Positions 41,510 through 52,209 are shown, counted from the first letter of the stretch. The stretch is 64,000 nucleotides of DNA from Methylotenera versatilis 79 (GCF_000384375.1 NZ_ARVX01000001.1:372001-436000), one strand, 5' to 3'. Notes: a model not told the origin generated them from the sequence alone. Made by a program: numbers and translations.

Positions 41510-42715
41510 TTACTCACCGAGCGAGATACCAAAGCCGAAGATATTTTGCGAATGATTGTAATCCAGCAAAGTATCGCCGTAACCACTCGAATACATCATA
41601 TGCAATTTAATATACGGATTATTAAATACGCGCTGTTGCAAATCAATTTGAGCAAAACCTTTGTTATCGCTACGTAAATTATTGCGCATTAAAACAGAAA
41701 GCGCAGTTTTGCCAGAAGGCGTTTCATAGCGCACGGTCACATCGCCGTAACCCATAAATTTTTCAATATCTGGATTGTCATCCTTTTTACCATCTTCTGG
41801 AAGGCGCCACCAAGGTCGCACCATTAGAGAGATACGGTCAGTTAATTCCCAACCACTTTCAAGATAAACGCGATTCCAGCTTCTAGAAGTCGGATTTGAA
41901 CGTCCATTCGATTGATGCACCACACCAAGATTCAGCATGCGGGGAATGTAGTCTTTTTTAACGCCATCCACTTCATTATCAATGCCTAAAGACAAAATCA
42001 ATTCCGGCTCATAATTATTTTCACGTAACGGTCTTGATGCATTCGCATCGAAAATCTGCCAATTGGATTTCTGCGTATACGCACCCCAAAGTCTAGAACT
42101 TGTCACAAAAGGCAAGTTACGAATCAGCGGGATATTGTTGTACAACTCCGTTTTTAAACTCAGTTGAAATTTCAAATCTTCGGCATCTAAATTACGATCT
42201 TCTGTATTCAGTCGATTCGGGCTTTGAGGCGTGTTATTGGTATTATTCGTGTGGCTAAAAATCAAATAATTCGATTTATAGATTTCAAAATCGTTGATAT
42301 TCCAATCACCCTCTGAAGTTAAACGCCATTTTCTTTCTAAATAAGTTAAATCAGCATTGGTTTTTTTAACCGCAATAGCCACAGGCTTTTCTTTTGCTGG
42401 CTTAATTTCTTTCGGTGCGTTTTCAGCGGCCACGTTATTGTTCTCATTACTGGCACTGTTCGTATTATTGATCAGTGATTCACTCGCCTTGATTTCAATC
42501 GATGGCGTGCTGATACTATCAAAACAAGCCAATCTTTTTTTGGATTCGAATTGCGATGGATACGTATCTCTGCATTTGATTAACGCCTGCTCTACCGTCA
42601 AAACTTCTTTTGCATTCACTGCAAAAGATACTGACAATGACAACAAGAATGACGATATTAAAAAGCCAAAAAAGCTAATCCCACTAGCAAGGCCATGCCT
42701 TTGAGGTTGATTCAT
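41510..42715 (-). CDS. pldA: outer-membrane phospholipase A (OMPLA)
   Basis: The 401-residue protein has a signal peptide (about residues 1-35), a disordered Asn/Ala/Lys/Glu-rich linker, and a C-terminal 12-strand barrel with the OMPLA signature. The catalytic His-Ser region is LGVVHQSNGRSNPTSRSWNR (His in VVHQSNG, Ser in QSNG, Asn near WNR). It hydrolyses acyl chains from phospholipids in the outer leaflet and is calcium dependent. The ATG at 42715 has AGGA five bases upstream; a TTG twelve codons earlier (42751) lacks a ribosome-binding site. It is longer than E. coli PldA (289) because of the N-terminal linker. Confidence 0.9.
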   Translation of the reverse strand: MNQPQRHGLASGISFFGFLISSFLLSLSVSFAVNAKEVLTVEQALIKCRDTYPSQFESKKRLACFDSISTPSIEIKASESLINNTNSASNENNNVAAENAPKEIKPAKEKPVAIAVKKTNADLTYLERKWRLTSEGDWNINDFEIYKSNYLIFSHTNNTNNTPQSPNRLNTEDRNLDAEDLKFQLSLKTELYNNIPLIRNLPFVTSSRLWGAYTQKSNWQIFDANASRPLRENNYEPELILSLGIDNEVDGVKKDYIPRMLNLGVVHQSNGRSNPTSRSWNRVYLESGWELTDRISLMVRPWWRLPEDGKKDDNPDIEKFMGYGDVTVRYETPSGKTALSVLMRNNLRSDNKGFAQIDLQQRVFNNPYIKLHMMYSSGYGDTLLDYNHSQNIFGFGISLGE

Positions 42716-42752
42716 GTTTTTCCTATTTGTAGCAATCTTAAGGTATAGCAAC

Positions 42753-43823
42753 CTAGGGTGCTGGATTCATATATTTTAAATGCAGCGCTTCTACCGCGCT
42801 CAATACTTCTGGGGATAATCTGCATTGCCAAGCATTAATATTTTCTTTTAGCTGCGCCATTGATGTCGCGCCGATAATCGTGCTGGCAACAAACCAGCGA
42901 TGATAAACAAAAGAAAGCGCAAGTTGTGTCGGTGTCAGACCATTCGCGCGCGCGAGTTGTGTGTAGGCGGCACTGGCCATTGGCACATTCGGTTTTTTAT
43001 AACGTTGCGCATAACCTAAAAATTGGGTTACACGGCCTTTTGCGGCTGGGTCATCCACATATTTGCCGGTTAAATGTCCGAAAGCCAATGGCGAATAAGC
43101 CAACAAACTCACGCTCTCACGAAAAAGCACTTCAGACATGCCAAATTCCATGCCACGATTAATCAGATTATAACAATTTTGCACACTGGCAACTTGTGGC
43201 AAATCGTATTCTTTAGCGATACGCAAAAACTCCATCACGCCCCACGGCTGCTCATTAGATAAACCAATATAACGAATCTTGCCTTCTTTGATTAACTCCG
43301 CCAAAGTCTCTAATTGATTCTGAATCGACACCCATTCTTTTTGCGCGCCTTGTTGATAAGTACCCGATTCAAACTCATTGGCTGGGTCAAACAGATATTG
43401 CCCAAACATTGGCACATTGCGTTCTGGCCAATGCAATTGGTACACATCAATATAATCCGTTTGCAAACGTTCAAGTGAAGCTTCAACCGCAGCACGAATA
43501 TTGGCGCGGTCTAACGAAGCTGGTCCGCCGCGAATCCAATGCATGCCGCGCCTTGGCCCAGCTACTTTTCCGCCCAAAATAATCTTTTCACGTGGCTGAT
43601 TTTTAAGCCAATTACCGACAATGATTTCAGTGCGCGTATAGGTTTCAGCTTTTGGCGGTACTGGATACATTTCTGCCGTATCAATAAAGTTAATGCCTTG
43701 GGCAACGGCATAATCTAACTGCTCGTGCGCTTCTGATTCAGTATTTTGGTCGCCATAAGTCATTGTCCCCAAACAAATTTTAGATACACTTAAATCTGTT
43801 AGGCCTAGTTTTGTATATTCCAT
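42753..43823 (-). CDS. tas: aldo/keto reductase, Tas-like
   Basis: The 356-residue TIM-barrel reductase closely follows E. coli Tas: LGLGTMTYG-type start (SKICLGTMTYGDQN), AQGINFIDTAEMYPVPPKAET, IILGGKVAGP, YIDVYQLHWPER and SNEQPWGVMEFLRIAKE. The catalytic Asp, Tyr, Lys and His are in ID-TAEMYPVPP, the Lys of GGKVAGP and QLHWPER. It is NADP(H)-dependent; the physiological substrate is unknown. It sits between pldA and an uncharacterised gene it overlaps by one base (TAATG). Confidence 0.9.
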   Translation of the reverse strand: MEYTKLGLTDLSVSKICLGTMTYGDQNTESEAHEQLDYAVAQGINFIDTAEMYPVPPKAETYTRTEIIVGNWLKNQPREKIILGGKVAGPRRGMHWIRGGPASLDRANIRAAVEASLERLQTDYIDVYQLHWPERNVPMFGQYLFDPANEFESGTYQQGAQKEWVSIQNQLETLAELIKEGKIRYIGLSNEQPWGVMEFLRIAKEYDLPQVASVQNCYNLINRGMEFGMSEVLFRESVSLLAYSPLAFGHLTGKYVDDPAAKGRVTQFLGYAQRYKKPNVPMASAAYTQLARANGLTPTQLALSFVYHRWFVASTIIGATSMAQLKENINAWQCRLSPEVLSAVEALHLKYMNPAP

Positions 43824-44398
43824 TAATGCAACACCTTTTTAATATCTGCTGACGGCACGATTTGCGTGGACGGCGTATTCAGCACCTTAGTATTTCCGGC
43901 AACATTCCCAATCGTCCAACTAGCCTCTTTGCATGCCAATTGCAGCATATTGCAAATGGCCAATGTCAGTTCTTGATTCAAATTGATACGCACAGTAACG
44001 CCTTCTAAACATGGCAACTCTAAAGAGGAAGGCTTGTTTTCCTGCGCAATCAACAATACGTTTATCGCCAACATCGCACCATCATTGCGCACTTCTGGTC
44101 TGGGCTGATATTCGGTTTTAAAATCCATTTTTTGCAATGCGTCTACTGCTTGCGCTTCTTGCTTAAACTGCTCCACCGCTTGTTCTGGCGGCGTTTCTGC
44201 TTGAATAGACGTCGCTGTTGGCAGGTGCGCTTCACCTGTTAATAATGACCACATCATTTGCGTGATGCGATTTGTTAACCAAACTAATAGCTCGGTATTG
44301 TCACTTAAGCCCACACGGAAAAGCAGGCGATCTTGCTCCGCGTTATAACCTAAATTAATTTGCTGTATGGCGGCTTCTGATGCGTGTTGAGATGACAA
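43823..44398 (-). CDS. conserved hypothetical protein, soluble
   Basis: I do not recognise a named family. The 191-residue product has no signal peptide or membrane helix. Its N-terminal segment INLGYNAEQDRLLFRVG...LLVWLTNRITQMMW resembles short uncharacterised proteobacterial proteins with the pattern EDRLLLR...WLTRR. A Gln/Glu/Ala-rich helical stretch follows near residues 65-85, then a C-terminal half with beta character. It is coupled to tas through a TAATG overlap. It is divergent from groES, with the groESL regulatory region between them. Confidence 0.78.
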   Translation of the reverse strand: MSSQHASEAAIQQINLGYNAEQDRLLFRVGLSDNTELLVWLTNRITQMMWSLLTGEAHLPTATSIQAETPPEQAVEQFKQEAQAVDALQKMDFKTEYQPRPEVRNDGAMLAINVLLIAQENKPSSLELPCLEGVTVRINLNQELTLAICNMLQLACKEASWTIGNVAGNTKVLNTPSTQIVPSADIKKVLH

Positions 44399-44478
44399 AT
44401 TAAACTTTCTAAACTTTATTCATAATTGGATGAAGTTAACGAATTAAAACACTTGAAAAAACAAACTTAAGCTCAATA

Positions 44479-44505
44479 TTAGCAATCAGGGTATGCGAGT
44501 GCTAA
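44479..44505 (+). promoter_or_regulatory. CIRCE element (HrcA operator) upstream of groESL
   Basis: TTAGCAATC-N9-GAGTGCTAA matches the CIRCE consensus (TTAGCACTC-N9-GAGTGCTAA) with one mismatch in the left arm. It lies 74 bases upstream of groES. HrcA is expected to repress groESL until heat stress. A CTTGAAA sequence at 44452-44458 is a possible sigma32 -35 element, so dual control is possible. Confidence 0.9.
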
Positions 44506-44578
44506 AATACCGTATTGCCTAGCAATTTTATCAACTTTATTGATACTAACCAAAAAATCACTCATCAGGAGAAATTGA

Positions 44579-44866
44579 ATGAAAATTCGTCCATTACACG
44601 ATCGCGTTATTGTAAAACGCTCTGAAGAAGAACGCACAACGGCATCTGGCATTGTTATTCCAGATTCAGCAACAGAAAAACCAGACCAAGGCGTGGTAAC
44701 AGCAGTGGGCAACGGCAAACGTGATGACAGCGGCAAAATCAACGCTTTAGACGTTAAAGTTGGCGATAAAGTTTTATTCGGCAAATACGCCGGCCAAACC
44801 GTTAAGGTAGATGGCGAAGAGTTATTGGTGATGCGCGAAGAAGACATCATGGCAATCGTTGAGTAA
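44579..44866 (+). CDS. groES: co-chaperonin GroES
   Basis: The 95-residue protein begins [14 protein letters not shown] and has the mobile-loop segment [21 protein letters not shown], then the roof and C-terminal [14 protein letters not shown] of Cpn10. It caps GroEL rings during assisted protein folding. An AGGAG ribosome-binding site precedes the ATG. A CIRCE operator lies upstream and groEL follows after 58 bases. Confidence 0.98.
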   Translation: MKIRPLHDRVIVKRSEEERTTASGIVIPDSATEKPDQGVVTAVGNGKRDDSGKINALDVKVGDKVLFGKYAGQTVKVDGEELLVMREEDIMAIVE

Positions 44867-44915
44867 TTTGGTTAAACCTAACCACTTTCCAATTAAAAAT
44901 TTGCATCAATTTTAG

Positions 44916-46568
<1,653 letters not shown>

Positions 46569-46579
46569 GCTTGTTAATG

Positions 46580-46616
46580 TTGCATCAACTTTCCGCCCCA
46601 AGGCGGGTTGATGCAA
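46580..46616 (+). repeat. perfect long hairpin at the groEL 3' end
   Basis: TTGCATCAAC (46580-46589) pairs with GTTGATGCAA (46607-46616), and inside it CCGCC (46593-46597) pairs with GGCGG (46602-46606), giving 15 base pairs with one three-base bulge. There is no T run, so it is not a classic terminator; it may protect the message 3' end. Nine bases of the left arm (TTGCATCAA) also occur just before groEL at 44901-44909. Confidence 0.7.
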
Positions 46617-46649
46617 TTACGAAGCTCGACATTGTTACTCCGTAGTATT

Positions 46650-46678
46650 AAAACCTCGCATCGGCGAGGTTTTTTATT
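46650..46678 (+). terminator. intrinsic terminator of groESL
   Basis: AAACCTCG and CGAGGTTT form a hairpin (46651-46673) followed by TTTTTATT, 80 bases after the groEL stop codon. Confidence 0.88.
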
Positions 46679-46742
46679 GTAACTAGCTATTTGACGCAAG
46701 ACAGTTCGTCAATTAGGATGGCCATTTTGCGTTAGGTCTAAT

Positions 46743-47012
46743 ATGTTTTGGCTACGAAAATATTTAGTTGCACTACTTCCTGCCATTGTAATATTTGGTG
46801 GGTGGCAGTCTGCAACATGGGCTTACGATTACTTTGGTTGTCAAGGTAATCTAAAAAATCTTCAGCCTTGTTTTGTGGGCTCAGTTAATATTCTCCCATT
46901 TCTTGGTTTTGGTTTGTTTTGGTGTCAGCTTTTAATGTTCGTTGCATTACCATTATCTTTTTGGTTAGTTATTAAAGTGGTTACAATGCAATTTAGGGTT
47001 CCAAATGCGTAA
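46743..47012 (+). CDS. small hypothetical membrane protein
   Basis: I do not recognise a family. The 89-residue product has two hydrophobic helices (about residues 8-24 and 50-80 with a break) and several cysteines (FGCQGNLKNLQPCF in the loop, FWCQLL in the second helix). The loop cysteines would face the periplasm if the N-terminus (basic WLRKYL) is inside. It is not homologous to neighbouring genes. Codon use is similar to the surroundings. It is probably monocistronic, between the groESL terminator and ung. Confidence 0.65.
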   Translation: MFWLRKYLVALLPAIVIFGGWQSATWAYDYFGCQGNLKNLQPCFVGSVNILPFLGFGLFWCQLLMFVALPLSFWLVIKVVTMQFRVPNA

Positions 47013-47069
47013 GCTTGAACACCACTCATCCATCAATCACGACCCGCAGATGTACTCTTTAAAGCTTTT

Positions 47070-47765
47070 ATGACAGAACAAAAACCTGGTCAACTTCACC
47101 CATCATGGCTGACAGTCATTGGTGATGAACTCGAAAAACCCTATATGCAGGCTTTGCGGCATTTTCTGAAAGAAGAAAAAGTGGCTGGTAAAGTCATTTT
47201 TCCACCTAGTCCGTTGATTTTTAATGCGTTTAATCACACGCCATTTGAACAAGTGCGAGTGGTGATTATGGGTCAAGATCCTTATCACGGTTTAGATAAA
47301 GGGATTCCACAGGCGCATGGTTTGAGTTTTTCTGTTCCGCATGGCGTTGCGCCGCCGCCTTCTTTAGTGAATATCTTTAAAGAAATTTCGTCTGATTTAA
47401 ATATCAGCATGAGCCGAAATGGTGATTTAACACCTTGGGCAGATCAAGGTGTTTTGCTGTTGAATGCAACGTTAACAGTAGAACAAAGCAACGCGGGCTC
47501 ACATCAAGGTAAAGGTTGGGAAGCGTTTACCGATGCAGCAATTACCGCATTAAACGCGCATCGTGAAGGTTTGGTGTTTGTTTTATGGGGCAGTTATGCG
47601 CAGAAAAAAGGTGCGTTCATCGATGAGAAAAAGCATTTAGTGCTTAAGTCTGTACATCCATCACCTTTGTCATCACATCGCGGATTTTTTGGTAATCACC
47701 AATTTTCTACGATTAATCAGCATTTAATTCAGCAAGGTCAAACGCCGATTAATTGGCAGCTTTAA
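47070..47765 (+). CDS. ung: uracil-DNA glycosylase (family 1)
   Basis: The 231-residue protein has the Ung motifs: the catalytic water-activating GQDPYHG near residue 68, [18 protein letters not shown], the uracil pocket [11 protein letters not shown] and the DNA-intercalation loop [13 protein letters not shown]. It removes uracil from DNA in base excision repair. The length is standard. The start ATG lacks a strong ribosome-binding site. Downstream is a 401-base gene-free region with a minus-strand RNA candidate. Confidence 0.98.
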   Translation: MTEQKPGQLHPSWLTVIGDELEKPYMQALRHFLKEEKVAGKVIFPPSPLIFNAFNHTPFEQVRVVIMGQDPYHGLDKGIPQAHGLSFSVPHGVAPPPSLVNIFKEISSDLNISMSRNGDLTPWADQGVLLLNATLTVEQSNAGSHQGKGWEAFTDAAITALNAHREGLVFVLWGSYAQKKGAFIDEKKHLVLKSVHPSPLSSHRGFFGNHQFSTINQHLIQQGQTPINWQL

Positions 47766-47949
47766 TCTTTTTTAGCTTATTTAATGGGTTAACTTTGGGC
47801 TTTTCAGCCAAATTACATCAAAAATTCGTGATAAATGCCTAAACTTAACCATTAAAATAGGTCAATAAATTGCAATTCCAATAAAGCGCTTGCCTGCCAT
47901 TTACAACTTGTTTACACTTTGCAAAAGTTAGTTACAAACTAACGCAAGA

Positions 47950-48084
47950 CAAAAAAAACCCCGATTAAGGGGAATAAATCGGGGTTAAAAGGCCTCATAG
48001 TCTAAGGCTTCCGCTCAGGGAGGAAAGAAGCGGAAAGAAAACTAAGCGTCAACTTAGCTTTCATGTAGGTTCAGAGGCCTTCAA
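47950..48084 (-). ncRNA. candidate structured small RNA with anti-Shine-Dalgarno loop
   Basis: The 401-base gap 47766-48166 contains, on the minus strand, a compact set of stems ending in an intrinsic terminator. A closing stem pairs AAGGCCTC (48081-48074) with GAGGCCTT (47996-47989). It encloses one hairpin (AAGCTAAG/CTTAGTTT around 48060-48039) and a second whose stem TTCCGCT/AGCGGAA (48035-48009) displays a loop TCTTTCCTCCCTG. The loop contains CCTCCC, complementary to Shine-Dalgarno sequences. The terminator is AACCCCGATT/AATCGGGGTT plus eight Ts (47986-47951), with a second hairpin and T tract behind it. The 5' end is not defined. The family is not recognised; coding seems unlikely (only a 20-codon frame). 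The rest of the gap holds nothing else convincing except the uvrD promoter. Confidence 0.6.
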
Positions 48085-48151
48085 TTCAGGTTAGTTCACT
48101 AATCTTTCAATTTTTTTAACTTTTTTTCATTGCCTCTTTATTTGCCTCACA

Positions 48152-48160
48152 TGCGATAAT
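48152..48160 (+). promoter_or_regulatory. extended -10 promoter of uvrD
   Basis: TGCGATAAT ends at 48160, six bases before the uvrD ATG at 48167, predicting initiation at the start codon. TTGCCT at 48130-48135 is a possible -35 box with a 19-base spacer. There is no ribosome-binding site. Confidence 0.5.
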
Positions 48161-48166
48161 ATCGGC

Positions 48167-50359
48167 ATGCAAAATCAAGAATCACTTCTCACTGGCCTTA
48201 ACAATAAACAGCTTGAAGCCGTTACTTTACCGCATCAATCCGCGCTAATATTAGCTGGTGCGGGTAGCGGAAAAACGCGCGTTTTAACTACTCGCATCGC
48301 TTGGTTGATTCAAACGGGGCAGATTTCGCCGATGGGTTTGATGGCGGTGACTTTTACCAATAAAGCCGCCAAAGAGATGCTGACGCGCTTGACCGCCATG
48401 TTGCCGATTAACACGCGCGGCATGTGGGCTGGCACTTTTCATGGTTTATGCAATCGCTTGTTGCGCGCACATCATCGCGAAGCTGGTTTACCTTCTACCT
48501 TTCAGATTTTAGATACTGCAGACCAATTATCCAGCATTAAACGCTTGATGAAGTTAATGCAAATTGACGATGAAAAATATGCGCCAAAGCAAGTGCAAGG
48601 TTATATCAATAGCTGTAAAGAAGAAGGTTTGCGCGCGAATAAAGTAGATGCGTACGATGGCCACAGCCAAAAAATGCGTGAGATCTATGAAGAATATGAC
48701 AAGCAATGTAATCGCGAAGGTGTGGCAGATTTTGCGGAATTATTATTGCGTTGTTACGAGTTGTTAAGTCGCGATGAGCGCATTCGCAATCATTATCAAA
48801 GCCGCTTTCAATACATTCTGGTCGATGAGTTCCAAGATACCAATAAACTGCAATATCAATGGCTTAAGTTATTAGCTGGCAAAGAAAATTGTTTATTTGC
48901 CGTCGGTGATGATGACCAATCTATTTATGGCTTTCGCGGTGCGCGCGTGGGTAATATGCGCGATTTTGAAACCGATTTTAACGTGCAAAATATCGTTAAG
49001 TTAGAAGAAAACTATCGCAGCCACAGCAATATTTTGGATGCAGCGAATGCGATTATTTCACACAACAAAAACCGCCTTGGCAAAAACTTATGGACAAGTG
49101 CAGGCGCTGGCGAACCAGTCAGAATCTATGAAGCTTACAACGATAATGATGAAGCGCAGTTTATTGTCGATGAAGTGAAAATGTTACAAAGCGAAGGTAC
49201 GCCGCTGGCTGATATGGCGTTGCTATATCGCAGTAATGCGCAATCGCGCGTGTTAGAACATGCGTTATTTTCCGCCAACTTGCCCTATCGCGTTTATGGC
49301 GGCTTGCGCTTTTTTGAACGTGCCGAAGTAAAACATGCGCTGGCGTATATGCGCTTGATGGCGAACGCCAATGATGACACTGCACTGTTGCGTGTGATTA
49401 ACTTCCCCGCGCGCGGTATCGGTGCGCGCAGCCTTGAGCAATTGCAAGAAGGCGCACGTCAAAATGAGTGCAGTTTATGGCAAGCCGCCGTTAATAAAGT
49501 GGGAAATGGTCGCGCTGGCGGTAAGGGAATTGAAGGCTTTGTCGCGTTAATCCGCGAAATGACAGACCAAGCTTACGGCATCACATTGGCAGAAATCGCA
49601 GAACTTGCCACCACGCTTTCTGGCTTAAAAACACATTATCAAAACGACAAAGATGGTGAAGACCGTATTGAAAACTTGGAAGAATTGGTCACTGCTGCAG
49701 TTTCGTTCACCAATCAGGCATTTGGCAACCATAACAATGTAGACGGCGACACCGAGCAAGATTTAATGACGCAGTTTTTAACTCATGCGAGTTTAGAGGC
49801 TGGCGATCACCAAGCGACGATTGGTTATGATGCGCTGCAATTAATGACGGTGCATGCCTCTAAAGGTTTAGAGTTTAAAGCCGTTTTTATTAGCGGATTA
49901 GAAGAAGGTCTTTGCCCGCATGAACAAAGTTTAAGTGAAAACAATGGCTTAGAAGAAGAACGCCGCTTGATGTACGTCGCCGTCACACGCGCGCGCCAAC
50001 GTTTATATTTAAGCCACGCGCAAAGCCGCATGTTGCACGGACAAGTGCGCTATGGCATTCCATCGCGCTTTTTAGATGAAATACCGGAAGCATTATTAAA
50101 ACGGCTGAACAGTAAACCAATCGCAAGATCAGGCAGTAGTTACGGTGAAAGTTACAATCAAAAACCGCTGCAAGTTTCCGCACAAAACGCCAATGTTTAT
50201 CCTTATAAAATTGGTCAAGGCGTACGCCATAACAAATTTGGCGAAGGCGTGGTGGTGAGCTATGAAGGCAATGCGGCGAGTTTGGTGATTAAAATCAATT
50301 TCGGTCGCGAAGGCTTGAAAATGTTGGCGATGGAATATGCCAAATTAGAGAAAATCTAG
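48167..50359 (+). CDS. uvrD: DNA helicase II UvrD
   Basis: The 730-residue superfamily 1A helicase has all motifs in order: Q motif and Walker A LAGAGSGKTRVLTTRI, motif Ia MAVTFTNKAAKEM, motif II VDEFQDTNKLQYQWL, motif III GDDDQSIYGFRGA, motif IV LEENYRSH, motif V TVHASKGLEFKAVF and motif VI VAVTRARQRLYLSHA. It unwinds DNA 3' to 5' in nucleotide excision and mismatch repair and removes RecA filaments. The length matches UvrD (about 720). The ATG is preceded by an extended -10 so close that the message may be leaderless. Confidence 0.97.
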   Translation: MQNQESLLTGLNNKQLEAVTLPHQSALILAGAGSGKTRVLTTRIAWLIQTGQISPMGLMAVTFTNKAAKEMLTRLTAMLPINTRGMWAGTFHGLCNRLLRAHHREAGLPSTFQILDTADQLSSIKRLMKLMQIDDEKYAPKQVQGYINSCKEEGLRANKVDAYDGHSQKMREIYEEYDKQCNREGVADFAELLLRCYELLSRDERIRNHYQSRFQYILVDEFQDTNKLQYQWLKLLAGKENCLFAVGDDDQSIYGFRGARVGNMRDFETDFNVQNIVKLEENYRSHSNILDAANAIISHNKNRLGKNLWTSAGAGEPVRIYEAYNDNDEAQFIVDEVKMLQSEGTPLADMALLYRSNAQSRVLEHALFSANLPYRVYGGLRFFERAEVKHALAYMRLMANANDDTALLRVINFPARGIGARSLEQLQEGARQNECSLWQAAVNKVGNGRAGGKGIEGFVALIREMTDQAYGITLAEIAELATTLSGLKTHYQNDKDGEDRIENLEELVTAAVSFTNQAFGNHNNVDGDTEQDLMTQFLTHASLEAGDHQATIGYDALQLMTVHASKGLEFKAVFISGLEEGLCPHEQSLSENNGLEEERRLMYVAVTRARQRLYLSHAQSRMLHGQVRYGIPSRFLDEIPEALLKRLNSKPIARSGSSYGESYNQKPLQVSAQNANVYPYKIGQGVRHNKFGEGVVVSYEGNAASLVIKINFGREGLKMLAMEYAKLEKI

Positions 50360-50433
50360 AAAAAACTTAACAGTTAATAAACTAGCAATTATAAATATAG
50401 CTATAAAAACTAGTCGTTTTTAAGTGTTAAGTC

Positions 50434-51231
50434 TTAAGTTTTATCAACTGGGGCGGCGCGAAACACATCGCGATAACTGACATATTGGAACGCTAGCATT
50501 AATGTAGTGGCTAATAACAACACGCCAAAAACCAATAATGAAGCTAACAACTCGCCAAAACTAGCCTGCACTAAACTAACTATTGCAACCAACATACCTG
50601 CTGGAATCATCAGCAACACAATGCCCGCAGTCAGCAATAACCACGCGGCACCCAAAGCGACCATGTATTGAATTGATCCAGCGATACTAGATTTAATGGC
50701 TTTAATCACACCGTAATTATTAAAAGCGATTAGCATCGGTGAAAACCATGTCGCCATTAACAGCGGCGCAGATAGTAATAATATTTTCAGTATTAAAGGC
50801 AGCGTTTTTTGCATCACCGATGCGGCTTGCGATTCGGTCATCACGCCTTCTACTTGGGATAATTTAAGCACGCCTTGAATATCGCTATTCAACAACAATC
50901 CGACCAGAACACCGTATAAAAGACAAAATGCGCCTAAGCCGATTAATGACTTGATTTTCGGTTGAATCGTATTAAATACTGCATTTAAGCTTTGCGGTTG
51001 TTGAGTATCCGCATTGCGATATAGGCTAATCGCAAACACCAAAAAAACTGGCCACATTAATATCACTACAAAGCTAAATAACTGTAAACCTGGAATAGAT
51101 GGAACCATCATAAAAACCGCGACATAACTCAGCCCAAGCAACATCCATTTGCTTGGATTGGTTTTAAATAAAGCCACCGCTTCTTTTACCCAACTAATGC
51201 CCGTTTTAGTGCGTGATTCCAAAATTGCCAT
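50434..51231 (-). CDS. BPSS1780-family inner-membrane protein
   Basis: The 265-residue protein has six predicted helices, a short N-terminal cytoplasmic part (KTGISWVKEAVALFKTNPSKWMLLG) and the SPMLIAFNNYGVIKAIKSSI segment. It is typical of the BPSS1780 (COG5473) family of uncharacterised membrane proteins in Betaproteobacteria. The function is unknown. It begins three bases after the thrB stop codon and so forms an operon with thrB. Confidence 0.85.
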   Translation of the reverse strand: MAILESRTKTGISWVKEAVALFKTNPSKWMLLGLSYVAVFMMVPSIPGLQLFSFVVILMWPVFLVFAISLYRNADTQQPQSLNAVFNTIQPKIKSLIGLGAFCLLYGVLVGLLLNSDIQGVLKLSQVEGVMTESQAASVMQKTLPLILKILLLSAPLLMATWFSPMLIAFNNYGVIKAIKSSIAGSIQYMVALGAAWLLLTAGIVLLMIPAGMLVAIVSLVQASFGELLASLLVFGVLLLATTLMLAFQYVSYRDVFRAAPVDKT

Positions 51232-51234
51232 TGT

Positions 51235-52209
51235 TTAAACTTTCTTTAACTTTTTAATAAGTTGTAGTGCCCCGTCTAGTTCTGATGCCATTTCAATGCG
51301 ATTTTTTAATATATCTTTAAAGTGATTTGGGTCTTTTGCATGTGTTAACTCACCAGCCGCTGGATAATGGAAATCATACAATCGTGACAACCAAAAACGC
51401 AATGCCGCGCGGCGTAATAATGCTGGCCAATAGTGCAATTCAGTCGCTGTAAACGGTCGCACTTGTTGATAAGCCGCTAAGAAATTTTCTAGCTTTTCGG
51501 CATCAAAACGCCCATCTGCATTGATGCACCATTCGTTCACTGCAATCGCCACATCATAAGCAATCACATCATGGCAGGCATAATAAAAATCAATAAAGCC
51601 ACCCAATTTGTCGCCATCAAACAGCACATTATCGCGGAATAAATCCCCGTGAATCACACCATGTGGGCAATCGTTTAAATCTAAACCTGTCTGAAAAGCC
51701 AATTCATTTTTAAGCAACTCTGCTTCATCATCTGCCAATTTTGGCAGCACTTGCTGTGCGGTTTGATTACGCCAATTTGCGCCACGTTGATTATGCGATG
51801 TGGACTGAAAACCCGCCCCAGCCACATGCATATGCGCAAGTGTTTGTGCAACTGCAATGCATTGCGCTAGATTAGGTGCTTCAACATCGCGCCCTTTCAA
51901 GCAACTGACCATCAACGCTGGTTTGCCTTTTAACGTGTGCAAAGCAACGCCATTTTTATCTAAAATCGGCGCTGGGCAAGGCACATCATGCTTGGCCAGA
52001 TACGCCATTAAATCGACAAAATACGGCAGTTCGTCTAGATCATTTTTCTCAAAAATCGTCAGCACATAACGCGCATTCGCCGTCATCACAAAATAATTGG
52101 TATTCGTGATACCTGCTGCAATGCCTTTTAATTCAACGAGTTCGCCAATGGCAAAATCGCGTAACCAAATGCGTACTTCTTCAAGCGTTAAAGTGGTAAA
52201 AACCGACAT
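51235..52209 (-). CDS. thrB: homoserine kinase type II (APH fold)
   Basis: The 324-residue protein has the aminoglycoside-phosphotransferase-like kinase fold used by beta- and some gammaproteobacteria for threonine synthesis. It has an N-terminal phosphate-anchoring TNYFVMTANARYVLTIFE, the Brenner motif HGDLFRDNVLFDGD with catalytic Asp and Asn, and IDFYYACHDVIAYDVAI. It phosphorylates homoserine before threonine synthase. It lies upstream of the BPSS1780-family gene in a two-gene unit. It is not the GHMP-type ThrB of E. coli. Confidence 0.93.
   Translation of the reverse strand: MSVFTTLTLEEVRIWLRDFAIGELVELKGIAAGITNTNYFVMTANARYVLTIFEKNDLDELPYFVDLMAYLAKHDVPCPAPILDKNGVALHTLKGKPALMVSCLKGRDVEAPNLAQCIAVAQTLAHMHVAGAGFQSTSHNQRGANWRNQTAQQVLPKLADDEAELLKNELAFQTGLDLNDCPHGVIHGDLFRDNVLFDGDKLGGFIDFYYACHDVIAYDVAIAVNEWCINADGRFDAEKLENFLAAYQQVRPFTATELHYWPALLRRAALRFWLSRLYDFHYPAAGELTHAKDPNHFKDILKNRIEMASELDGALQLIKKLKKV

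Noticed and set aside
48018-48028. GGGAGGAAAG on the plus strand, reminiscent of the conserved P4 region of RNase P RNA
   Set aside because: None of the other RNase P conserved elements are present around it, and the terminator points to the minus strand.
48002-48064. 20-codon ATG frame on the minus strand inside the candidate small RNA (MKAKLTLSF... to TAG)
   Set aside because: It has no ribosome-binding site, and its bases are taken up by the two conserved-looking hairpins; the frame is short enough to occur by chance. Kept as a remote possibility only.
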